Below are positions 1 to 6,658 of a stretch of DNA of 43,073 bases, one piece after another (position 1 is the first letter of the stretch; every line of letters starts with the position of its first letter). Made by a program: the position numbers and the translations under genes. Source of the DNA: Actinomycetota bacterium (GTDB lineage Bacteria; Actinomycetota; Aquicultoria; Aquicultorales; Aquicultoraceae); contig JAGXSZ010000017.1 of the NCBI GenBank assembly GCA_018333515.1, forward strand, positions 1 through 43,073, read 5' to 3'. A model generated the notes under the pieces. The model was not told the DNA's origin. It ran no database searches and worked only from the letters and a program-made list of their open reading frames with translations.

Positions 1-2
1 AA

Positions 3-140
3 TTGCTCGAACATGACCATCAATTTGCTCTGGTTCGAAAAGAAATCGCCGAGCTGCGCCAGGATATAATGCGAGGTCAGGATGCGATACTCACAATCCT
101 GCACCGCCTCGACGCCAGGTCAGAGCGCTTCGACCGTTAG
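3..140 (+). CDS. 3' end of a coiled-coil hypothetical protein (partial, probably frameshifted)
   Basis: The window opens inside a reading frame that ends at TAG 138-140 and encodes about 45 residues rich in Leu, Arg, Asp and Glu (for example KEIAELRQDIMRGQDAI and ILHRLDARSERFDR), a coiled-coil-like pattern. Immediately after the stop, a second frame from about 141 to TAG 241-243 encodes more of the same style (RVENQCDQNTKDIAQHTSDI), with no start of its own. The two pieces look like one helical protein split by a frameshift. No family is recognised. The 5' end lies outside the window. Confidence 0.45.
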   Translation: MLEHDHQFALVRKEIAELRQDIMRGQDAILTILHRLDARSERFDR

Positions 141-350
141 CTGGATTAAACGCGTCGAGAATCAATGCGACCAAAACACCAAAGATATCGCTCAACATAC
201 CTCAGACATATCCGACATCAAGCGCCATACCCGTATGGCGTAGTCTGCCCATAAAGGCTGAAACCTAGGGGACGAACCTAGGGGATGTTCATCGGATATT
301 CCTCTTTCTCGAAGCTATGAGTAATAAGTTTAAAGCAAAGGGGCAAAAGT

Positions 351-1706
351 GTGGCGAACACAGGTAGAAACGAGCCCTGCCCGTGTGGCAGCGGCAAGAA
401 ATTTAAAAAATGCTGCGCTTTAAAAGCGTATGCCGAAATAAAACCCGAGGCATCGATTGAGAGGCGTCAGATCGATGAGATATTAAAATACTTCCGCAAG
501 CACCACCTGTATGCTATTGATGAGGCGGCTGGAGTTTATTGGGACGAGTTCGACCCCGATGAGCATTTAGAAGGCGGGCTTCTCGATTCGGCTCACGTCA
601 ATTTCTGGGACTGGGTCATATATGACGCGAAGGCCGATTACTTCGATGAAGAAACCGGCAAAACGTTGCTTGAACTCTACATGGAAGAGAACGGCAAGAA
701 ATTGGCGGACGACGAGCTAAAAGTCCTAAACAAAATGAAGGATACTTACTTGAGCTTGTATGAGGTTGAAGAGGTCTATCCCGAAGAAGGGCTTCTGCTT
801 AAAGACCTGCTTCTCGGTGGTGAATTCAAAGTGCGCGAGCGAAGCGCAACGAGGTATTTAAGCCGGTGGGACATCATGGCGGCGAGAATTCTTGAACTCG
901 ACGGCGAGTATATTTTGACGGGCGGCATCTTCTCTTACGCGCGCAATCGCAAAGAGGGCTTGATAAAAGCTTTCCGAGACGATCTCGAGGTTTTCAAAAG
1001 CGAGCACCCGTATGCGACCATGCGGGCTTACCTGAAAGAAGAAGGCGACATGTTTAACTACTACTGGTACGAGCCCATTTTGTATCCAGAGGATATGCTG
1101 ATTGCAACGACAAGCGGCGAGCCGGTCATCTTATCAAAAGCACTATTTGAAATTAAAGACAAGGATAAGCTTGCTGCCGCTCTAAGCGAAGTGGAGGATT
1201 TCAGGCAGGAAGGAGACTTCTACACCTGGCTCGGCGAGAGCGAAAGAATGCGCGGCCCGGTCGTCTTCGGCCAGGTTAAAACAGAAGGGAAAAAACTAAT
1301 CCTTGAAACAAACTCCAAGGAGCGGCTAGAAAAGGGAAAAGACCTAATTCTCAAGCACGCCGCTGACTATGTCACCCATAGGGCGGATGAGTTCCAGGAT
1401 ATTCATAAGGCCATGGAACAACATGAAACATCGCCCAGGGACGCTGAAGCCGAGATACCGCTTGAGATACAGCAGCAGGTCTGCAACCAATTTATGCGGC
1501 AGCATTACGAAAACTGGCTGGTCGATAAAATCCCGATGCTCGACGGCAAGACGCCACTTGAAGCTGTTAAAACAGAAGCCGGCAGAAGACGAGTCGCTGA
1601 AATTCTGAAAGATATCGAGAACGCGGAAGAGCGTAACAAAAAGAGCGGCAGAGCCTATTTCGATATTTCCTGGATGTGGGAGAGGCTGGGACTTACGAGG
1701 TGGTAG
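351..1706 (+). CDS. SEC-C metal-binding motif protein, function unknown
   Basis: Encodes 451 residues from a GTG start with a purine-rich GCAAAGGGG stretch just upstream. The N-terminus carries a textbook SEC-C motif (CPCGSGKKFKKCC, residues 10-22), a small zinc-binding module found at the end of SecA and in many stand-alone proteins. The middle is acidic and has no domain I recognise. The C-terminal third (roughly residues 365-445) is helical and contains a segment around MLDGKTPLEAVKTEAGRRRV that resembles the short tails seen in other SEC-C family proteins. No catalytic residues can be named. It stands alone, followed by a hairpin that overlaps its stop codon. The neighbourhood holds toxin-antitoxin genes and repeats, so it may be accessory. 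The SEC-C call is firm; the function is not known. Confidence 0.8.
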   Translation: MANTGRNEPCPCGSGKKFKKCCALKAYAEIKPEASIERRQIDEILKYFRKHHLYAIDEAAGVYWDEFDPDEHLEGGLLDSAHVNFWDWVIYDAKADYFDEETGKTLLELYMEENGKKLADDELKVLNKMKDTYLSLYEVEEVYPEEGLLLKDLLLGGEFKVRERSATRYLSRWDIMAARILELDGEYILTGGIFSYARNRKEGLIKAFRDDLEVFKSEHPYATMRAYLKEEGDMFNYYWYEPILYPEDMLIATTSGEPVILSKALFEIKDKDKLAAALSEVEDFRQEGDFYTWLGESERMRGPVVFGQVKTEGKKLILETNSKERLEKGKDLILKHAADYVTHRADEFQDIHKAMEQHETSPRDAEAEIPLEIQQQVCNQFMRQHYENWLVDKIPMLDGKTPLEAVKTEAGRRRVAEILKDIENAEERNKKSGRAYFDISWMWERLGLTRW

Positions 1707-1718
1707 CACCCACCTCGT
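1695..1718 (+). terminator. Hairpin at the end of the SEC-C gene
   Basis: A perfect 9-bp stem, ACGAGGTGG (1695-1703) and CCACCTCGT (1710-1718), closes a 6-nt loop that contains the stop codon. Only a weak T-rich stretch follows, so it may be a terminator or an mRNA 3' stabiliser. Confidence 0.45.
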
Positions 1719-1763
1719 GGTATTTATGCAGAGGGTTTTATGAGAAATACATTATATCCAGCA

Positions 1764-1781
1764 GACACTATATATAGTGTC
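1764..1781. promoter_or_regulatory. 18-bp perfect palindrome, candidate operator of the HicB-like locus
   Basis: GACACTATATATAGTGTC is a perfect inverted repeat without a spacer, 40 bp upstream of the HicB-like start codon. HicB-type antitoxins bind palindromes in their own promoters through a C-terminal DNA-binding domain, so autoregulation is a reasonable inference. The centre (TATATA) could double as a -10 element. Confidence 0.45.
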
Positions 1782-1821
1782 ATTTTATTCGAGATACTAG
1801 GCTTACAGCAAGGAGGGTAAA

Positions 1822-2165
1822 ATGGAGAAGCAAATAAGCGTTGAGGACTATAGCAAGATGCCTCACACAATCATTATAAAGCCCTATGAGGATGGCGGTT
1901 ATTTTGCGATGATTGCCGAGTTTCCCGGTTGTATGACCGAGGCCGATACGTGGGCTGAGACCTATGAGATGATTGTGGGCGCTAAAGAAGCATGGATTGA
2001 GGCGACGCTTGAGATGGGACTAGTCTTAATCAGCTGCTAGGTTCACTTCTCGCAAAGAACCTTCCCGCTGATGCACTGATCGCAAAGCTTGATGAGATAC
2101 TAATGCGTATTGAGGCACTGGAAGAGTATGATAATGCGGAAGGCAAAAAGCGTCAGGTAGGATAG
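1822..2165 (+). pseudogene. HicB-like antitoxin, broken by an internal deletion and frameshift
   Basis: The first frame (1822-2040, 72 aa, preceded by a good AGGAGGG site) has the HicB/UPF0150 partial RNase-H-like fold signature: YEDGGYFAMIAEFPGCMTEA and a helix ending at EATLEMG. It then runs out of frame to a TAG at 2038. From 2016 another frame continues without interruption to TAG 2163-2165 as GTSLNQLLGSLLAKNL and a helical tail; GTSLNQL is the typical end of the ribbon-helix-helix DNA-binding region of HicB antitoxins. The stretch that normally links these two halves is missing, so a deletion of some tens of codons that was not a multiple of three joined them. No hicA toxin gene is visible beside it. 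The 72-residue product alone would lack the DNA-binding part. Confidence 0.65.
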
Positions 2166-2188
2166 CGCTTTAAAAATCAAACTAAAAG

Positions 2189-2205
2189 GTCAGGTGTCAG
2201 GCACC
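2189..2205. repeat. Solitary REP-like repeat
   Basis: GGTCAGGTGTCAGGCACC-type sequence with GGTG/CACC arms. It shares the GGTCAGGT core with the repeats that flank the RAYT transposase at 41.4-42.6 kb and looks like a dispersed REP unit. Confidence 0.35.
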
Positions 2206-2214
2206 GCATCTTGC

Positions 2215-2592
2215 CTATGTTTTGGAAAACGATGCAGACTCCATCCGGAACGCCTTTTCTAGAACCCAATCGATTGCTTCCTCTTCAAATTCAGGCATTG
2301 ACCGCATGAAGTCCACTGCTTTTCGGTAATACTCGGCGGCTTTCTCATTCTGTCCTCTTGCTTCATAGACCATTCCCAGGCTGAAGAGTCCATCGACCTG
2401 GTCCGGGTACCGGTCCAAAAGCTGACGACTGACTTCCTCTGCTTTGTCAAGTTTTCCGTCCTCAACAAGGTCTACAATACTGTTGGACAGTTCATCAAGC
2501 GCGTCACCTTTCTCCGCACTATAAACCCTAGTAAAAGGCTCTATGGCAAGATGGGGTTGGAGTGACGTTTTCACCTTGCGTAGCTCAACCAA
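2215..2592 (-). CDS. Small tetratricopeptide-repeat protein
   Basis: Encodes 125 residues from a TTG start with AAAGGG close upstream. Residues of about 40-100 form two TPR-like helix pairs: one around LDKAEEVSRQLLDRYPDQVD and one around GLFSLGMVYEARGQNEKAAEYY, with the usual Gly, Ala and Pro positions. The C-terminus is a further helix. TPRs serve as protein-binding scaffolds; no catalytic domain is present. It is convergent with the broken HicB-like gene and divergent from brnT. The N-terminal 30 residues look like the end of a linker, so it could be the remnant of a longer protein. Partner and role cannot be inferred. Confidence 0.65.
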   Translation of the reverse strand: MVELRKVKTSLQPHLAIEPFTRVYSAEKGDALDELSNSIVDLVEDGKLDKAEEVSRQLLDRYPDQVDGLFSLGMVYEARGQNEKAAEYYRKAVDFMRSMPEFEEEAIDWVLEKAFRMESASFSKT

Positions 2593-2600
2593 CCCTTTTA

Positions 2601-2628
2601 TTGACTATGGGTATATCTAAGGTATAAT
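2601..2628 (+). promoter_or_regulatory. Promoter of brnT-brnA
   Basis: TTGACT (2601-2606), a 16-bp spacer, then TATAAT (2623-2628). The expected start of transcription is within a few bases of the brnT ATG at 2638, so the brnT message is probably leaderless or nearly so. AT-rich dyad-like sequence around 2622-2636 is a plausible BrnA binding site. Confidence 0.7.
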
Positions 2629-2637
2629 AATTATATT

Positions 2638-2901
2638 ATGGAGTTTGAGTTAGACCCCAAGAAAAGTGATAGTAACAAGCAGAAACACGGTATTGATTTT
2701 TACGAGGCGCAAGAATTATGGGATGACCCAGACCTTATTGAGATTCCAGCAAAGACCCGTGATGAACCAAGATTTTTGGTAATAGGAAAAATATCAGAAA
2801 AGCACTGGTCGGGAGTTATTACTTATCGGACTGAAACGACAAGAATTATTTCAGTACGACGATCCAAAAAAGAGGAGGTTGATCTATATGAAAGCTCGTG
2901 A
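2638..2901 (+). CDS. brnT: BrnT family ribonuclease toxin
   Basis: Encodes 87 residues. BrnT is a small RelE-like ribonuclease that inhibits translation and is neutralised by BrnA. Recognisable family features are the N-terminal FELDPKKSDSNKQKHGIDF block (usual BrnT pattern F-x-WDxxKxxxNxxKHGIxF), the A-x-x-x-x-x-D central strand, and the C-terminal RIISVRRSKKEEVDLYES tail (usual IRIISARRA-x-x-x-E-x-x-x-Y). The length is typical. It overlaps the annotated region of brnA slightly: the brnA ribosome site lies inside its last codons, suggesting translational coupling. A strong promoter sits directly upstream with almost no leader. Confidence 0.85.
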   Translation: MEFELDPKKSDSNKQKHGIDFYEAQELWDDPDLIEIPAKTRDEPRFLVIGKISEKHWSGVITYRTETTRIISVRRSKKEEVDLYESS

Positions 2902-3115
2902 GTTTGACAAGAAATTTGATGAAGGCAAAGAGGATATTACTAAATACCTTGATATATCAAAAGCAAGGCGACCCGAACAAGCACAGAAAAGAGTAAATGT
3001 CGATTTTCCATTGTGGATGATTCAACTGTTGGACAAAGAGGCAAGACGTCTGGGCGTGCCCCGACAATCCATCATCAAAGTTTGGGTAGCAGAACGCCTT
3101 GAAAAGATATCCTGA
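2888..3115 (+). CDS. brnA: BrnA family antitoxin
   Basis: Encodes 75 residues from the ATG at 2888, which is 9 nt after a perfect AGGAGG (2873-2878); a TTG at 2879 is too close to that site to be the start. BrnA antitoxins pair with BrnT and repress their joint promoter through a ribbon-helix-helix fold. Here the segment KRVNVDFPLWMIQLLDKEA followed by RRLGVPRQSIIKVWVAERLE is a classical MetJ/Arc/CopG-type strand-helix-helix. The N-terminal half contains the DITKYLDISKARRP toxin-binding style segment. Second gene of the brnTA operon. Confidence 0.85.
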   Translation: MKAREFDKKFDEGKEDITKYLDISKARRPEQAQKRVNVDFPLWMIQLLDKEARRLGVPRQSIIKVWVAERLEKIS

Positions 3116-3242
3116 TGTCTCTAACGCCGCTTAATTTCACAAAAAACACTACTTAAGTCTGATAGTCAACTATCAAACTAAAGAACTCGCCTGAAAGACC
3201 GCCGCAGTCGCCAACCTATGCGGTCGCGTGGGGTTGCAGCGT

Positions 3243-3271
3243 TTGACAACGTAACACAAATTTAATATAAT
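3243..3271 (+). promoter_or_regulatory. Consensus promoter of the glutamate synthase operon or of a small RNA
   Basis: TTGACA (3243-3248), exactly 17 bp, TATAAT (3266-3271): a full consensus vegetative promoter. The spacer contains GTAAC (3251-3255) with TTAAT 11 bp further on (3262-3266), resembling the pentamers in the glnA promoter; a regulator bound there would cover the promoter. Confidence 0.8.
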
Positions 3272-3301
3272 GGATTAACAATTAAATATTTTGGCAATGG
3301 T

Positions 3302-3334
3302 GCCGACAAACCACAAGGTTTGTTGGCTTTTTTT
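3302..3334 (+). terminator. Intrinsic terminator inside the glt leader
   Basis: An 11-bp stem, GCCGACAAACC (3302-3312) and GGTTTGTTGGC (3317-3327) with one G-U pair and an ACAA loop, is followed directly by seven T residues. It lies between the consensus promoter and the first glt gene, so it must be read through or bypassed for operon expression; otherwise the promoter yields an RNA of about 60 nt. Confidence 0.8.
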
Positions 3335-3444
3335 GTTGCACTAAGAGCTTTTCCGCGGCACGACCAAAACAATTTAAGAGAAAGCTTACCAAAACAGCTT
3401 ATAGAGAACGTTGATTTATACGGGATTTATACAGGAGGTGCGTT

Positions 3445-4581
3445 TTGAAAGGTCGAATACACCGCAGGAACATATCCGGATGCGGTTTGGCGGGGATGAT
3501 GAGTGAAGACGGACGGCTGATGAGCGGCGAGGGCATTATCCGCTCGATGGAGGTATTGCACGACCGCTCAAACGGGCTTGGCGGCGGATTCGCCGGATAC
3601 GGCATCTACCCCGATAAGAAAGAGCATTACGCTCTACACATTATGTACGACGACATCAAAGCCAAAGAGATGACCGATCTCCTCATCGACGAGTGGTTCG
3701 AGGTCGACGCCGAAGAGGTCATCCCGACCAGGAAGGTGCCGGGGGTCGGCAAAGCGCCGCTTCTCTGGAGGTATTTCGTCAAGCCGAGCGCCGACTTTAA
3801 CGAGTGCGGCGTCTGCGAGGAAGATTATGTCATCGACGCGGTCATGCTCGTCAACTCGACGGTCGAGGGCGCTTTTATCTTCTCCTCGGGGAAGAATATG
3901 GGCGCGTTTAAAGCGGTCGGCTTCCCGGAGGACGTGGGCAAATTCTACCGCCTCGACGAGTATGCGGGCTACACCTGGATAGGACACGGCCGGTTTCCGA
4001 CGAACACCCCCGGCTGGTGGGGCGGGGCGCACCCGTTTACCATCCTCGACTGGGCGATAGTCCACAACGGCGAGATTTCGTCGTACGGCATCAACAAGCG
4101 ATACCTCGAGATGTTCGGCTACAAATGCACGATGCTCACCGACACCGAGGTCGTCGCGTACTCGTTCGACCTCTTGCTGAGGCGACACAACCTCCCGATA
4201 GAGCTGGCCTGCAAGGCGTTGGCCGCCTCGTTCTGGACCGATATCGACCGCATGAAAGCACAGGGGAAGAAGGTCGCCGATGTGTACGAGGCGCTTAGGA
4301 TAGTCTATGGCGGCGGTCTCCTAAACGGACCCTTCGCTATAATCCTCGGCCACGCCAACGGCATGGTGGGCTTGAGCGACCGAGTCAAATTGCGCCCGCT
4401 CGTCGCGGCGCGCAAAGACGATATGCTCTACATCGCAAGCGAAGAGTCGGCGATACGCGAGGTCGCGTCGGTCCTCGATAAAGTCTGGAACCCTAAAGCC
4501 GGCGAGCCGGTCATCGGCGAGTTGAAAATCCCGGTTAGCGATACGGACGCGGTACGTGAATTAGAGGAGACGGTGGCATAG
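3445..4581 (+). CDS. gltB1: Glutamate synthase, stand-alone glutaminase (class II amidotransferase) subunit
   Basis: Encodes 378 residues from a TTG start 6 nt behind AGGAGG. It is the N-terminal nucleophile amidotransferase part of glutamate synthase encoded as a separate protein, as in archaea and some deep-branching bacteria. It hydrolyses glutamine and passes ammonia to the FMN subunit. The sequence shows a candidate nucleophile Cys13 (SGCGLAGMMS) after a short leader that would be removed, the WIGHGRFPTN strand, the HNGEISSYG motif, and TDTEVVAYSFDLLLRR. The gene is separated from the next by no gap (stop codon TAG, then ATG), as expected for subunits made in equal amounts. It heads a five-gene operon that divides the usual GltB into three polypeptides. 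Confidence 0.88.
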   Translation: MKGRIHRRNISGCGLAGMMSEDGRLMSGEGIIRSMEVLHDRSNGLGGGFAGYGIYPDKKEHYALHIMYDDIKAKEMTDLLIDEWFEVDAEEVIPTRKVPGVGKAPLLWRYFVKPSADFNECGVCEEDYVIDAVMLVNSTVEGAFIFSSGKNMGAFKAVGFPEDVGKFYRLDEYAGYTWIGHGRFPTNTPGWWGGAHPFTILDWAIVHNGEISSYGINKRYLEMFGYKCTMLTDTEVVAYSFDLLLRRHNLPIELACKALAASFWTDIDRMKAQGKKVADVYEALRIVYGGGLLNGPFAIILGHANGMVGLSDRVKLRPLVAARKDDMLYIASEESAIREVASVLDKVWNPKAGEPVIGELKIPVSDTDAVRELEETVA

Positions 4582-6099
4582 ATGAAGACCTACCAGCTAC
4601 CCGAACTCAAAATTGAACGGGACAAAGATAGATGCATAGACTGTCAGGTATGCGTACGCCAGTGCGCGTTCGAGGCGCACAAGGTGGACGAAGACGGCGA
4701 AGTCTACAGCGAGGACGAAAAGTGCGTCGCATGTCAGCGGTGCGTTTCGCTCTGTCCGACCAACGCCCTGACGATAAAGGATAACAAACCATTTGTAAAA
4801 GACAACGCCAACTGGACCGCCGAGACCCAGAAGTATATCTGGAAACAGGCGGAGACCGGCGGCGTGCTCTTGACCGGTATGGGCAATCCCAAGCCGTACC
4901 CGATTTACTGGGATCATATGTTGCTCAACGCGAGCCAGGTCACCAACCCGTCGATCGACCCGCTCCGCGAGCCGATGGAGCTTAGGACGTACCTCGGCAG
5001 CAAGCCGGATAAAATAGATATAGAGATGGTCGACGGCGAGCCGGTTCTCAAGACCGCGCTCGCCCCCCAGCTTATGCTAAAGACGCCGATTCTCTTTTCG
5101 GCGATGTCGTTCGGCGCGGTCAGCTATAGCGTCTGCGAGGGTCTGGCCCGCGCGTCGAAAGCGCTCGGCACCTTTTGGAACACCGGCGAGGGCGGCCTTC
5201 CGCAAGGCCTTTACGAGTATGGCCCGAACACGATAGTGCAGGTAGCGTCGGGACGTTTCGGCGTCCACAGCGAGTACCTCGACGCCGCGGCGGCTATCGA
5301 GATTAAAATCGGCCAGGGCGCGAAGCCCGGTATCGGCGGACACCTTCCCGGTGAGAAGGTCGGCCCGGTCGTCAGTCGCACCAGGATGATACCGGTCGGC
5401 TCGGATGCGATTTCACCCGCCCCCCACCACGACATCTACTCGATCGAGGATTTAAGCCAGCTAATTTACAGCCTCAAAGAGGCGACTGAATACACTAAGC
5501 CGATATCGGTCAAGATATCGGCGGTCCACAACGTGGCCGCAATCGCGAGCGGCATCGCCCGCGCGGGCGCCGACATCATCGCAATCGACGGTTTTCGCGG
5601 CGGGACCGGCGCGACGCCGACGATGATCCGCGACAACGTCGGTATCCCGATTGAACTCGCCATCGCGGCGGTCGACACGCGACTGCGCGATGAGGCAATC
5701 CGCAACCGCGTTTCGGTCATCGCGGCGGGCGGTTTTAGAAACAGCGCCGATGTCGTCAAGGCCATCGCGCTCGGCGCGGACGCGGTCTATCTCGGCACGG
5801 CGGCGCTGGTGGCTATGGGTTGCCATGTCTGCCAGATGTGTTACACCGGCAAGTGTAACTGGGGTATCGCGACGCAAGACCCGTACCTCGAGAAGCGCCT
5901 CAACCCGGATGTCGCGGCTGAGCGCCTCTTTAACCTGGTGCGCGGCTGGTCGCATGAGATAGCCGAGATGCTCGGCGGCATGGGCTTAAACGCGATAGAG
6001 TCGCTGCGCGGCAACCGGCTGCACTTGCGCTCGATAGGCCTCTCCACCGAGGAGATGGACATACTCGGCCTGCAGGCCGCGGGCTCGCCGATGGCGTAG
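4582..6099 (+). CDS. gltB2: Glutamate synthase, FMN/Fe-S synthase subunit with N-terminal ferredoxin domain
   Basis: Encodes 505 residues. Residues 18-28 (CIDCQVCVRQC) and 48-58 (CVACQRCVSLC) form a two-cluster ferredoxin domain. The rest is the FMN-binding glutamate synthase barrel, with IAIDGFRGGTGATPTMI (FMN/2-oxoglutarate site) and a cysteine group near MGCHVCQMCYTGKCNWGI that resembles the 3Fe-4S loop of GltB. The domain makes two glutamates from 2-oxoglutarate and ammonia. Fusion of the ferredoxin to the barrel is the arrangement known from the archaeal-type enzyme; no GltD-like gene is fused. It directly follows the glutaminase gene. The electron donor is probably the Fe-S protein and FAD oxidoreductase encoded next. 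Confidence 0.9.
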   Translation: MKTYQLPELKIERDKDRCIDCQVCVRQCAFEAHKVDEDGEVYSEDEKCVACQRCVSLCPTNALTIKDNKPFVKDNANWTAETQKYIWKQAETGGVLLTGMGNPKPYPIYWDHMLLNASQVTNPSIDPLREPMELRTYLGSKPDKIDIEMVDGEPVLKTALAPQLMLKTPILFSAMSFGAVSYSVCEGLARASKALGTFWNTGEGGLPQGLYEYGPNTIVQVASGRFGVHSEYLDAAAAIEIKIGQGAKPGIGGHLPGEKVGPVVSRTRMIPVGSDAISPAPHHDIYSIEDLSQLIYSLKEATEYTKPISVKISAVHNVAAIASGIARAGADIIAIDGFRGGTGATPTMIRDNVGIPIELAIAAVDTRLRDEAIRNRVSVIAAGGFRNSADVVKAIALGADAVYLGTAALVAMGCHVCQMCYTGKCNWGIATQDPYLEKRLNPDVAAERLFNLVRGWSHEIAEMLGGMGLNAIESLRGNRLHLRSIGLSTEEMDILGLQAAGSPMA

Positions 6100-6217
6100 C
6101 CTTGATGGCTATGCCGACGAAGGGCGATTGGCTCGGCGAGAGAGCCGCAATGAGGAACCGAAGGCACGAAAGCGGCCTTTAAGAATATATAAACGGTACC
6201 GGATGGATGGTGTGAAA

Positions 6218-6652
6218 ATGAAACGAGTCTATACGAAAGAAGAGGCGTGTATCGGCTGCAGGCTGTGCGAAGTCCACTGCCTGACCGAGCATTCCCGTTC
6301 GAAGAACATAATAAAAGCGCATAAAAAAGAATTTCCGCGGGCGCTCTCGCGCGTGCTCGTCGAGGAGCTGCGGCCGGTATCATTCGCGGTACAGTGCCGC
6401 CACTGCGACGAGCCGGTCTGTGTCGAAGCATGCATAACCGGCGCCATCACGAAGGACGAGAGCGGCAAAGTCGTCCACGATGAAGAGAAATGTGTCGGTT
6501 GCTGGACGTGCGTGCTGGTCTGCCCCCACGGAGCCCCGCGTCGCGACCTCGAAAGAAGAAAGGTCGCCAAATGCGACCTCTGTCCCGATAGAGAAACCCC
6601 GGCCTGCGTCGAGATGTGTCCGAACAGGGCCTTAGTGTACGAGGAGAGGTAG
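6218..6652 (+). CDS. Four-cluster type Fe-S electron transfer protein of the glutamate synthase operon
   Basis: Encodes 144 residues from the ATG at 6218, chosen because relatives begin MKR-x-Y and because GGATGG precedes it; a TTG at 6128 and an ATG at 6203 in the same frame are less likely. Four cysteine groups are visible: CIGCRLCEVHC, CRHCDEPVCVEAC, CVGCWTCVLVC and CDLCPDRETPACVEMC. This is the pattern of the HycB/CooF family of polyferredoxin-like subunits that carry electrons between an oxidoreductase and a partner enzyme. It sits between the FMN synthase subunit and an FAD oxidoreductase, so it very likely links the two. About 118 bp separate it from gltB2, without a terminator. Confidence 0.82.
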   Translation: MKRVYTKEEACIGCRLCEVHCLTEHSRSKNIIKAHKKEFPRALSRVLVEELRPVSFAVQCRHCDEPVCVEACITGAITKDESGKVVHDEEKCVGCWTCVLVCPHGAPRRDLERRKVAKCDLCPDRETPACVEMCPNRALVYEER

Positions 6653-6658
6653 ATAGAG

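Larger units (their letters stand above)
3116..3444 (+). other. Leader and promoter region of the glutamate synthase operon (no gene)
   Basis: This 329-bp gap holds no protein gene. The first half has a small GATAG-TCAA-CTATC hairpin and a GC-rich dyad-like block around 3190-3240. The second half contains a perfect promoter, an intrinsic terminator about 25 bp after the expected transcript start, then about 110 bp of leader ending in AGGAGG (3433-3438) before the TTG start at 3445. Confidence 0.7.

Noticed and set aside
3302-3334. Known glutamine riboswitch or an ANTAR-type two-hexaloop leader before glt
   Set aside because: The stem has a 4-nt ACAA loop and there is no second hexaloop hairpin; no glnA-type riboswitch consensus was recognised.
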